From Kiritimatiellia bacterium (GTDB lineage: Bacteria > Verrucomicrobiota > Kiritimatiellia > RFP12 > UBA1067): DNA of 13,199 nucleotides. The translations under genes and the position numbers were made by a program. The stretch is taken from positions 1-13,199 of the forward strand of contig JAEDMC010000069.1 of assembly GCA_016303225.1 (NCBI GenBank), written 5' to 3'. The number at the start of each line of letters is the position of its first letter. Positions within the stretch are counted from its first letter, which is position 1. This document shows positions 1 to 6,091 of the stretch, piece after piece. The notes below the pieces were generated by a model. It searched no databases. It worked only from the letters and a program-made list of their open reading frames with translations, and was not told the DNA's origin.

Positions 1-46
1 GTCGAGACTTTCCGTCCGAACCGCCCGGGCGCTTCGCGCGTCACAC

Positions 47-62
47 AAAAGCCCGGAGGGCT
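47..62 (-). terminator. Candidate intrinsic terminator
   Basis: Read on the minus strand, AGCCC-TCC-GGGCT forms a 5-bp GC-rich hairpin that runs directly into TTTTG. It lies about 125 bp past the glnS stop and would face the right way to end that transcript. The stem is short and the U-tract is only four residues, so this is a weak call. Confidence 0.3.
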
Positions 63-99
63 CGGCTGGACGGGGTGATAAGCCGATGTTCCAGCGCAG

Positions 100-120
100 A
101 AAACCGCGCTTTTCAGCGGC
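100..120 (-). terminator. Candidate intrinsic terminator after glnS
   Basis: On the minus strand, CCGC at 119-116 can pair with GCGG at 107-104 around an A-rich loop, and a TTTT run follows at 103-100. It is about 67 bp downstream of the glnS stop codon. The stem is imperfect; it and the 47-62 hairpin may be alternative or tandem terminators. Confidence 0.3.
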
Positions 121-151
121 TATGAAAAATCAGGGATAAGCGTGTATCCTC

Positions 152-177
152 CGTAGTCGGGCGCTCAATGCCGCGAA
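152..177. repeat. Intergenic repeat H, copy 1
   Basis: This 26-bp segment matches 7253-7278 at 22 of 26 positions. It begins CGTAGTCGG and ends CCGCGAA. A CTAC at 187-190 can pair with the GTAG at 153-156, so the outer arm of the element reaches into the glnS stop codon (TAG on the minus strand, 189-187). In copy 2 the same core is a clear palindrome, so this looks like a degenerate copy of a dispersed intergenic element. Confidence 0.55.
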
Positions 178-186
178 AATGATAAA

Positions 187-1881
187 CTACGCCGGCTTGT
201 AGCTATCCTTCAGCGAGCACGTGCGGTTGAAGACGAGCGAACCGTCGCAGACGAAGTAGCCCGTGCGCTCGAACTGGAAGTGTTCGCCCTGCTTCGCTTC
301 GGCGAGCGCGGGCTCGACATAGCCGGTCACGACCTTGAGCGAATCGGGATTCAGGTACTTCAGGAAGTTCTCGCTCCCGTCCTTCATCGGATCCTTCTCG
401 AGGAAGAGCTTGTCGTAGAGACGCACTTCGGCGGGCTTGCCGGTTGCACAGTCGACCCAGTGAATCGTCCCCTTCACCTTGCGGCCATCCGCGGCGTTTC
501 CGCCCCAGGAATTCTCATCCCACGTGCCGTGGATCTCGACGATCTTGCCAGACTCGTCCTTGACGCAGCCTGTGCACTTGAAGATGCAGGCGCCGCGGAG
601 ACGCACTTCCTGTCCCGGCGCCATGCGGAAGAACTTCTTCTCCGGCACCTCCATGAAGTCGGCGCGATCGATCCAGATCTCCTTGCCGAACGGCAGCTTG
701 CGCGTACCGGCCGCCTCGTTCATCGGATTGTTCGGAAGCTCGACTTCGCGCGTTCCTTCGAAATTGTCGATCACGACCTTCACCGGATCGAGGACCGCCA
801 TGCGACGGGTCGCCGTCTGGTTCAGCTCCTCGCGGACGCACCACTCGAGGAGCGCGGGATCGCTTTCGCTCTCGACCTTCGAGACGCCAATGCGGTCACA
901 GAACTCGCGGATCGCGCCCGGCGTGTAGCCGCGGCGGCGCATGCCGCACACCGTCGGCATGCGGGGATCGTCCCAGCCGTCGACGACCTTCTCGTTCACC
1001 ATCTGGAGGAGAAGCCGCTTCGACATCACCGTGTACGTCAGATTGAGGCGCGCAAACTCGCGCTGCTGCGTGCGGATCTTGACGCCGTTCCGGACCGGCA
1101 GGAGGCCCTGCTCGTCCATGCGGTCGACGACCCAATCATAGAGCGGACGATGCACCTCGAACTCCAAGGTGCACATTGAGTGCGTGACGCCCTCAAGCGC
1201 ATCCTCAATCGGGTGCGCGAAGTCGTACATCGGATACACGCACCACTTGTCGCCGAGATGATAGTGGGCGACGTGACGGATGCGGTAGATGACCGGATCG
1301 CGGAAATGGATATTCGGCGAAGACATATCAATCTTCGCGCGAACGCACCATTCGCCGTCCGCATACTTGCCATCGCGCATCTCGTGGAAGATCTTGAGGT
1401 TGCGCTCGGGATCGGTATCTCGCGAGGGGCTCGGCGTGCCGGGCTTCTCGGGAACGCCGCGGTACTGCTTCCACTCGTCCTGCGTCAGGTTGCAGCAATA
1501 GGCCTGCCCGCGGCGAATCAGCTCCTCGGCGATCTGGAACATCGTGTCAAACATGTTCGACGCGTTGTAGAAGCCGGGCTCGCCCGCATCGCCCTCGCCG
1601 GACCACTGGAAGCCGAGCCAGTTGATGTCCTTCTTGATGTTCTCGGCGTACTCGTCGGACTCCTTGGTCGGATTCGTGTCGTCGAGTCGGAGGTGGCACT
1701 CGCCATTAAAGAGCTTGGCCATGCCGAAGTCAACGCAGACGGCCTTGGCGTGTCCGATATGAATGTAGCCGTTCGGTTCCGGCGGAAAACGCGTAACAAC
1801 CTTGCCGCCGGTCTTGCCGTCGGCAACGTCCTTTTCAATCCACTGACGGAGAAAATGACGAGAAGTATCTGATTCGCTCAT
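187..1881 (-). CDS. glnS: Glutaminyl-tRNA synthetase (GlnRS)
   Basis: This class I aminoacyl-tRNA synthetase charges tRNA-Gln with glutamine in the cytoplasm. The 564 residues match the usual bacterial GlnRS length of about 550-580. The N-terminal catalytic domain opens with PPEPNGYIHIGHAKA (HIGH at residues 41-44), and VMSKR at 285-289 is the KMSKS-type loop. LRLDDTNPTKE near residue 65 and the YDFAHPIEDALEGVTHS segment near 219 are GlnRS/GluRS signatures. The C-terminal half is the beta-barrel anticodon-binding region. The ATG at 1881 gives the canonical N-terminus. A TATAAT ends 10 nt before it and no Shine-Dalgarno is seen. The stop is TAG. The gene stands alone and is divergent from the ydbH-like gene. 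A dedicated GlnRS means Gln-tRNA need not be made by the Glu-tRNA amidotransferase route. Confidence 0.97.
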   Translation of the reverse strand: MSESDTSRHFLRQWIEKDVADGKTGGKVVTRFPPEPNGYIHIGHAKAVCVDFGMAKLFNGECHLRLDDTNPTKESDEYAENIKKDINWLGFQWSGEGDAGEPGFYNASNMFDTMFQIAEELIRRGQAYCCNLTQDEWKQYRGVPEKPGTPSPSRDTDPERNLKIFHEMRDGKYADGEWCVRAKIDMSSPNIHFRDPVIYRIRHVAHYHLGDKWCVYPMYDFAHPIEDALEGVTHSMCTLEFEVHRPLYDWVVDRMDEQGLLPVRNGVKIRTQQREFARLNLTYTVMSKRLLLQMVNEKVVDGWDDPRMPTVCGMRRRGYTPGAIREFCDRIGVSKVESESDPALLEWCVREELNQTATRRMAVLDPVKVVIDNFEGTREVELPNNPMNEAAGTRKLPFGKEIWIDRADFMEVPEKKFFRMAPGQEVRLRGACIFKCTGCVKDESGKIVEIHGTWDENSWGGNAADGRKVKGTIHWVDCATGKPAEVRLYDKLFLEKDPMKDGSENFLKYLNPDSLKVVTGYVEPALAEAKQGEHFQFERTGYFVCDGSLVFNRTCSLKDSYKPA

Positions 1882-1891
1882 AAGTGCTGAT

Positions 1892-1900
1892 ATTATACCA
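1892..1900 (-). promoter_or_regulatory. Extended -10 promoter of glnS
   Basis: On the minus strand TGG precedes a perfect TATAAT at 1897-1892 (TGnTATAAT). Only 10 nt separate it from the ATG at 1881, so transcription would begin about 3 nt before the start codon. No good -35 is visible at 17-18 bp; the best hexamers match 3 of 6. The candidate -35 of the divergent gene lies in the same bases. Confidence 0.6.
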
Positions 1901-1916
1901 AAAAGCCGCAGGACAG

Positions 1917-1945
1917 TTGAAACGCGGCACAGAGTGTGATAGAAT
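1917..1945 (+). promoter_or_regulatory. Sigma-70-type promoter of the ydbH-like operon
   Basis: TTGAAA (1917-1922), a 17-bp spacer and TAGAAT (1940-1945) match the housekeeping consensus at 5 of 6 in both boxes. TG at 1937-1938 gives an extended -10. The expected start of transcription, near 1952, is almost on the GTG at 1954. This argues against the GTG at 1936, which would lie upstream of the transcript start. Confidence 0.6.
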
Positions 1946-1953
1946 GCACAGAA

Positions 1954-3153
1954 GTGAAGAAGGCGCTGAAAAGAGTACTGATTGTCGTCGTGGTGATGCT
2001 TGTCGTCATCGCGGCGCTATTGCCTGCCGTCGTACCGCCGGTCATCGAGCGGCTTGTCACGCAAAAGCTCGCCGCGTTCGGCCTGCCCGGTTATGTACGG
2101 ATGAATCTCGGCTGGTGCTGGCGGAACGGCCCCGGACTCGCGGGCGGGATAAGAGTCGCACTCGCCGACACGCCGTGGTGTGTCCGTGCGGACTTCGCCG
2201 GCTCCTGCTGCGAATGGACCGCGTCCGTCAAGATGAACGAAACGGAATTCAACGAATCCGATCCGGCCCTTGCGGAACTGTTGAAACGCTATCCGATCAC
2301 TGCCGTCTCCAACCTCACCTTCTCCGGTTCCATCGCGCTGAACGCATCCGTCGTGCGCACGTTCCGCAAACCCGTCGCCGTCTGGAACGTCCGCCTGCCG
2401 ATTCGCAATCTCATGGCGCGTGCGACCGTCGAAGAGAATTCCTATGCGATCGAGGGCCTGTCCGTCACACTCGCCGCATCTGGCATTGACGACCACATCG
2501 ACATCGCGCCGATGTTCCTGCGTATCCGTTCAATCGACGCCAACGGATTCCCTCTCGGCAACCTGTCCGCTTCGATCCGTGCGACCGAGAAGGCCCTGCT
2601 CGTCACCGAGGCGTCCGCCGCACTTTGCGGCGGCAAGGTCGTGTTCTATTCGCTCTTTCTCGATCCCGCGACGTTCAACACGGGCTTCACCCTCTTCGTA
2701 GACGAAGTGGATGCGGGGGAAGTTCTGTCGCACTTCAAGGGCTTCCGTGGCGAAGCCAGCGGCAAACTTCACGGCAAGATCAAGCTTTTCATCCGCGAGG
2801 GCGGCAAGGCCCTTCGGCTGAGCGACGCCTTCCTTTACTCGACGCCCGGCGAAGTCGGTAAGCTCCGAATGGAAGATGCGTCGCCGGTTACGGACAACCT
2901 CGCCCTCGCCGGCCTCGACGACGCGACGCGCGCCAACGTCGCCAACGCCCTTACGGACCTGGACTATTCCGTCCTGAAGCTGAACCTGCGGCGGACGGAC
3001 CGGAACTCCGCCACGCTCTCCGTGAACCTCAACGGAACCGCCACGCGCGGCAAGACATCCGTCCCCGTCAACCTGACGCTCAATTTCAATGGGGAACTTG
3101 AACAGATCATCAATACAGGTCTCAGAATCTCTGAACAAACAAAAGGTAACTAA
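1954..3153 (+). CDS. Short YdbH-like (AsmA-like) envelope protein
   Basis: A 399-residue inner-membrane-anchored periplasmic protein. The start KKALKRVLIVVVVMLVVIAA is a positively charged N-terminus and one transmembrane helix; the rest is beta-rich. The C-terminal third resembles the end of YdbH: a segment like VDAGEVLSHFKGFRGEASGKLHG, then LDYSVLKLNLRRTDRN and finally TSVPVNLTLNFNGELEQII, a typical P-V-x-L-x-L tail. In E. coli, YdbH (about 880 residues) works with YnbE and YdbL as one of three AsmA-like bridges moving phospholipid to the outer membrane. This protein has about half that length, so most of the N-terminal groove is missing. GTG 1954 is chosen over GTG 1936, which overlaps the -10 box; ATG 1996 would cut the membrane helix. 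The next gene starts 2 bp after the stop and resembles YnbE-YdbL, which strongly supports the assignment. Recognition is by eye, not by search. Confidence 0.7.
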   Translation: MKKALKRVLIVVVVMLVVIAALLPAVVPPVIERLVTQKLAAFGLPGYVRMNLGWCWRNGPGLAGGIRVALADTPWCVRADFAGSCCEWTASVKMNETEFNESDPALAELLKRYPITAVSNLTFSGSIALNASVVRTFRKPVAVWNVRLPIRNLMARATVEENSYAIEGLSVTLAASGIDDHIDIAPMFLRIRSIDANGFPLGNLSASIRATEKALLVTEASAALCGGKVVFYSLFLDPATFNTGFTLFVDEVDAGEVLSHFKGFRGEASGKLHGKIKLFIREGGKALRLSDAFLYSTPGEVGKLRMEDASPVTDNLALAGLDDATRANVANALTDLDYSVLKLNLRRTDRNSATLSVNLNGTATRGKTSVPVNLTLNFNGELEQIINTGLRISEQTKGN

Positions 3154-3155
3154 TC

Positions 3156-3608
3156 ATGAACACACGCCTCACCCTGCTCGTCTCCGCCGCCCTTCTCTCC
3201 GCCGTCGGCTGCATTTCCGTGAAAACCGAAAGCGAGATCAAGCCGATCCACATCACAATGGACGTCAATCTCAAGGTCGACAAGGAACTCGACAAGGCGT
3301 TCGCGGAAGAGAACATGAAACAACCGCAAGGCAACTTCTCCGCCGTCAAGTCGCTGTTGGACCGCAAGGTCGCCGGCGTCTCGAATAAAGCCCTTCTTGA
3401 GGCGCGCGCCGGGGCGACGGATGATGACAAGATCACGATTGCCGAGGCCAATGCCCGCAAGCTGAAGCGCATGAACGAAATCGCCAAGTCGAGCGGCGTC
3501 GCGCTGGAGGCCGTCCAGCAGCGTTCCGCCAAGAAGTTCCAGGCGAAGATCCCCGCCGGTTCCGGCGTCTGGATTCAGGACGAATCCGGCACCTGGTCAC
3601 AGAAATGA
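3156..3608 (+). CDS. YnbE-YdbL (DUF1318) fusion lipoprotein
   Basis: A 150-residue protein with a lipoprotein signal (MNTRLTLLVSAALLSAVGC, lipobox Cys19). Residue +2 is Ile, not Asp, so outer-membrane sorting is expected. Residues about 29-50 (KPIHITMDVNLKVDKELDKA) resemble the short lipoprotein YnbE, which has PITINMNVKI. Residues about 63-150 resemble YdbL/DUF1318: a linker, KITIAEANARKLKRMNEIAK, SSGVALEAVQQRSAKKF and an ending GSGVWIQDESGTWSQK, like the G-x-W-x-x-K end of YdbL. In E. coli these are separate proteins: YnbE joins YdbH by strand augmentation and YdbL acts on YnbE in the periplasm. Here both parts appear to be one chain. An AAAGG 8-9 nt before the ATG is a plausible ribosome site. 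The stop abuts the tsaB stop. Plain DUF1318 lipoproteins exist elsewhere, so the fusion reading is likely but not proven. Confidence 0.75.
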   Translation: MNTRLTLLVSAALLSAVGCISVKTESEIKPIHITMDVNLKVDKELDKAFAEENMKQPQGNFSAVKSLLDRKVAGVSNKALLEARAGATDDDKITIAEANARKLKRMNEIAKSSGVALEAVQQRSAKKFQAKIPAGSGVWIQDESGTWSQK

Positions 3609-4160
3609 TCAGCGCACGGCCGGATTAAGATAAATCGGCAGCGGCTCCGGCTTCAGGATTTCCGGGGCCGCCTCTGCAAAGCGCCGCAGGCCATCGCTCG
3701 TGGGGGTCTGTCCCCCAAGGTAACGTTCGCCAAACGTCTCGGCCAGGAGCGCGCCAATACGTTGCTCGTCCGGCGTCGTCACGCGGCAGTCGGCGGGGAC
3801 TGCCTCGGAAAGCTCGGACTGATTGACCTGAAAGACCTCGCGCTCCATCGCATAGCCTGAGAAGAGCGCAATCCACGCCTTGCCTTGACGCGCATCGCCG
3901 ATGACGGCAAGATGCATTGTTCGGTTGTTCGATTGTTCGATTGTCTGAGCCGCGATGGCACAGGCACTGGGAAGCCCCAGGACTTCGCAGGACTTGCCGA
4001 GGGCATAGCCCTGTGCAAAAGCGAGCGCGGAACGAATGCCCGCGAAACTGCCGGGACCTGTCCCCACCACAATGCGCTCGACCTCGTCGAGATCAAGGTC
4101 GTTCACCCAATTTCCATCTCGGCTAGCGCCAGTCGACCGCTCAATGTACAACGTCTTCAT
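3609..4160 (-). CDS. tsaB: TsaB (YeaZ), tRNA t6A synthesis, short N-terminus
   Basis: TsaB is the non-catalytic partner of TsaD in making N6-threonylcarbamoyladenosine at position 37 of ANN-decoding tRNAs. The key signature is VGTGPGSFAGIRSALAFAQG (GPGSF at residues 35-39), followed by VIGDARQGKAW and the typical ending PLPIYLNPAVR. The start at 4160 gives MKTLYIERSTG, the usual TsaB N-terminus; the frame stays open upstream to 4388, but that part lies inside the neighbouring gene and is not conserved. The protein has 183 residues, against about 220-230 for the family. About 35-40 residues seem absent between the first strand (to about residue 17) and DLDEVERIVVGTG, where E. coli TsaB has a hairpin and first helix. 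Residues 72-82 (TIEQSNNRT region) come from an octamer repeat. The start overlaps the upstream gene by 20 bp. Confidence 0.88.
   Translation of the reverse strand: MKTLYIERSTGASRDGNWVNDLDLDEVERIVVGTGPGSFAGIRSALAFAQGYALGKSCEVLGLPSACAIAAQTIEQSNNRTMHLAVIGDARQGKAWIALFSGYAMEREVFQVNQSELSEAVPADCRVTTPDEQRIGALLAETFGERYLGGQTPTSDGLRRFAEAAPEILKPEPLPIYLNPAVR
3916..3947. repeat. Octamer array inside tsaB (four units)
   Basis: Four consecutive 8-bp units on the plus strand: ATTGTTCG, GTTGTTCG, ATTGTTCG, ATTGTCTG. They encode residues 72-82 of TsaB, in a loop between conserved segments. The same octamer recurs in the unrelated beta-subunit gene at 7760-7792. Confidence 0.85.
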
Positions 4161-5727
4161 TTGGCTGATAGTATTTCTCAACTCCGTAAGGGAAATCCGT
4201 CGGACGATAATTCTTGACCGTCGGACGAACCAGGGAAAAGGCCTTGTTGACGTGCGTGAAAATCCACGGACAGTCCTCACGGACAATCTCCTGGCATTTC
4301 GTCCAATGGACATTGCGCTCCTCCGTTGTCCGGGCATCCAGCGCCGCATCATATTCACGGTCAAAATCCGGATTGACGTAATTCGCATGATTCGGCCCAG
4401 GATTCACATTCTTCGAGTAGAAGAGCTGAAGGAAATTCTGTGCATCAGGATAGTCTCCGACCCAACCCATGCGGAAGAGCTGGACCCGCCCTTCGTTGAC
4501 AGCCGTGACGAAGGCATTCCAGGTCTTGAACTCCAGCTCCAGCTTGACGCCGATCTTCTCATAGAACGCCGCCATCAGTTCGCCCGCCTCGCGGCTCTCC
4601 TGCGAGGGACGTCCGATGGACATCGTCAGCACAAGGCGACGTCCGGTCTTCGGATCGATGCCGTTTGGATACCCCGCCTCCGCCAACAAGGCCTTGGCCT
4701 TCTCCAAGTCAAACGCATACGCGAACGGCGCCTCAAGCCGTCCGTCCACTCCCGGCGGTACGGGCGTCGTGCACGGCAGGATGCGTCCGTTGTAGAACCT
4801 CTCCCACGCCGGATAGTCAAAGGCCGCGTTGAGCGCCTGCCGGAGCTTGCGGTTCGGCCCCAAGACGGGATCGCGCATGTTGACGCCGACGTGCAGCACT
4901 TCCATCGTTGGAATCGAGTGCAACGTCACCCCCAGCTTCTCCAGCGCTGGATCCAGCCGTCCGTCCGCCCCGACTACGGAGTCGAAGTTGTCACGCGAAA
5001 TCTCACCAAGGAAATCCAACTCGCCTTTCAGGAACATGAGCCATTGCGTCGAAGCATCGTCGACGACGAGGTATTTGACTTCGTCAAATGAGTTCGAGTC
5101 GTGAATTCGAGTTCGAGAGAAGTCTTGCCCCAGTCCGTTCTCGAACTCGAACTTGCAGCTCGAACTCTTTCTTCTAAACACCATCTCATGGTTCTTGCGC
5201 CAGTGGGAGAGGCGGTAGGGACCGGAGCCTTCGCCGTTCGGACCGCGAACACCACAAGCGCTCATCGCCATCAGCCACGGAAAGAAATGGCAACGCTGCT
5301 TCAGCCGAATCTCGACTGTCTGCGCATCAAGGGCCTTGACGGCATCTACACCCTTCATGATCCACCCGTTGGGAGAAACAAGCTTCGGATCACGCAACCG
5401 CTCCAATGACCGCACCAGGTCTATCGAGGTGAAGACGTAAGGTGAAGGTGAGCAATTGCGGTTAGAATTCTGTTGTTCACCTTCACCTCTCACCCTCATC
5501 TTGAACCTGTACCTAAGACCGTCTTCGCTCACCGTCGGCAGCTCGCAGAAACCCGGTACGAGCTTGTAAGGTCTGGCCTCATAGTCGATTTCAAGCGGCG
5601 TTTCGTAGACGAGCTGGACGGCATGCGAGTCGTAAATCGACGTCGCCATCGCCGGATCCATCGTCGCAACCCGCTCCAAAGTCCGCGTGAACGTCGCGGC
5701 CAAGAGAACTGCCGCGAGGGAAATCAT
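4141..5727 (-). CDS. Family-5 extracellular solute-binding protein (OppA/DppA type)
   Basis: A 528-residue periplasmic binding protein of the peptide/nickel ABC transporter family (SBP_bac_5). Family-type segments run in order: TMDPAMATSIYDSHAVQLVY, the domain-I strand ending GLRYRFKMR, then FTSIDLVRSLERLRDP, GSGPYRLSHW near residue 170, HVGVNMRDPVLGPNRKLRQA near 276 and MGWVGDYPDAQNFLQLFYS near 427. The start ATG overlaps the DUF721 stop as ATGA, which implies coupled translation. The signal sequence (MISLAAVLLAATFT) is short and lacks an N-terminal positive charge. No permease or ATPase gene is nearby, so its transporter partner, if any, is elsewhere. Two palindromic segments are embedded in frame: residues about 80-96 (GEGEQQNSNRN region) and about 187-213 (SSCKFEFENG region). 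The ligand cannot be told from sequence. Confidence 0.88.
   Translation of the reverse strand: MISLAAVLLAATFTRTLERVATMDPAMATSIYDSHAVQLVYETPLEIDYEARPYKLVPGFCELPTVSEDGLRYRFKMRVRGEGEQQNSNRNCSPSPYVFTSIDLVRSLERLRDPKLVSPNGWIMKGVDAVKALDAQTVEIRLKQRCHFFPWLMAMSACGVRGPNGEGSGPYRLSHWRKNHEMVFRRKSSSCKFEFENGLGQDFSRTRIHDSNSFDEVKYLVVDDASTQWLMFLKGELDFLGEISRDNFDSVVGADGRLDPALEKLGVTLHSIPTMEVLHVGVNMRDPVLGPNRKLRQALNAAFDYPAWERFYNGRILPCTTPVPPGVDGRLEAPFAYAFDLEKAKALLAEAGYPNGIDPKTGRRLVLTMSIGRPSQESREAGELMAAFYEKIGVKLELEFKTWNAFVTAVNEGRVQLFRMGWVGDYPDAQNFLQLFYSKNVNPGPNHANYVNPDFDREYDAALDARTTEERNVHWTKCQEIVREDCPWIFTHVNKAFSLVRPTVKNYRPTDFPYGVEKYYQPNEDVVH
5090..5167. repeat. Nested 78-bp palindrome inside the solute-binding protein gene
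   Basis: Inner arms 5106-5118 and 5139-5151 are a perfect 13-bp inverted repeat; outer arms 5090-5098 and 5159-5167 (GAGTTCGAG/CTCGAACTC) are perfect over 9 bp. Both pairs share one centre. The arms are built from the hexamer GAGTTC in tandem. It is translated in frame into a low-complexity Phe/Glu/Ser-rich loop. Confidence 0.85.
5440..5488. repeat. Palindrome of GGTGAA hexamers inside the solute-binding protein gene
   Basis: Arms 5440-5451 (AGGTGAAGGTGA) and 5477-5488 are a perfect 12-bp inverted repeat, extendable to 16 bp with one mismatch (5440-5455/5473-5488). The segment encodes a hydrophilic loop (RGEGEQQNSNRNCSPSP) between two conserved family segments. Confidence 0.8.
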
Positions 5728-6056
5728 TGTGCGTGAATCTCCAGACGAAGATCGACCTTCTTCGGCGCACCCGGCAACTTCGCCAGCGCCGCGGCAATCG
5801 TCCGCAGCTTCGGGCGCACCACAAACGACGTCGGCGCGTTCTTCACATAGATGAAGATCTTGCCGTCCTCATAACGTCCGGGCTTCGCGGGCAGCGCAGG
5901 AAAGAGCGCCTTCCAATTGTCGCAAAGCGAATCGAAAAACGGATTCTTCTCGGTCGTCAGATCCCTGAACGCGGCGTCGAACGCGGACGCCACCGTCTTG
6001 TGCCGTCCGCGTTCCTTTACCCCAATCGCCGTTCCATAGAGATTCCGGTCATCCAT
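5724..6056 (-). CDS. DUF721 (DciA-like) protein
   Basis: A 110-residue cytoplasmic protein. The core DSLCDNWKALFPALPAKP, then GKIFIYVKNAPTSFVVRPKLRTIAAAL resembles the DUF721 fold: a helix with a conserved Trp, then a KH-like beta-alpha unit in which strands of the form G-x-L-x-V are followed by a helix contacting nucleic acid. DciA members of this family load the replicative helicase in bacteria without DnaC, but many DUF721 proteins have no tested role. It begins 35 bp after the prfB stop, with GGAAG 5 nt before the ATG as a modest ribosome site. Its TGA overlaps the next gene's ATG. The gene is short and diverged, so DUF721 membership is likely and the DciA function is only inferred. Confidence 0.6.
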   Translation of the reverse strand: MDDRNLYGTAIGVKERGRHKTVASAFDAAFRDLTTEKNPFFDSLCDNWKALFPALPAKPGRYEDGKIFIYVKNAPTSFVVRPKLRTIAAALAKLPGAPKKVDLRLEIHAQ

Positions 6057-6091
6057 GCTTGCTTCCGTCGCGAACCGCTAGCAGCTAAACG

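Larger units (their letters stand above)
1..186. other. Non-coding left edge, no gene assigned
   Basis: No convincing coding region is seen here. Plus-strand frames open at the edge run only to stops at about 78, 139 and 120 and give basic, proline/arginine-rich peptides that I do not recognise. The stretch holds two hairpins followed by T-runs on the minus strand (annotated separately) and one copy of a repeat (152-177) that also occurs at 7253-7278. Positions 11-16 and 70-75 form a CCGTCC/GGACGG pair, so a structured RNA reaching past the window edge is possible, but nothing identifies it. Confidence 0.4.

Noticed and set aside
280..1872. Long plus-strand open frames (280-1179 and 1180-1872) opposite glnS
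   Set aside because: They are antisense shadows of the high-GC glnS codons; arginine/leucine-rich with no recognisable motif.
4161..4388. N-terminal extension of tsaB
   Set aside because: The frame stays open to 4388, but these codons lie within the binding-protein gene, and the product is Arg-rich and not TsaB-like. MKTLYIE at 4160 is the family start.
4036..5091. Plus-strand 351-residue open frame opposite the solute-binding protein
   Set aside because: Antisense shadow; the minus-strand product has clear family-5 binding-protein motifs along its length.
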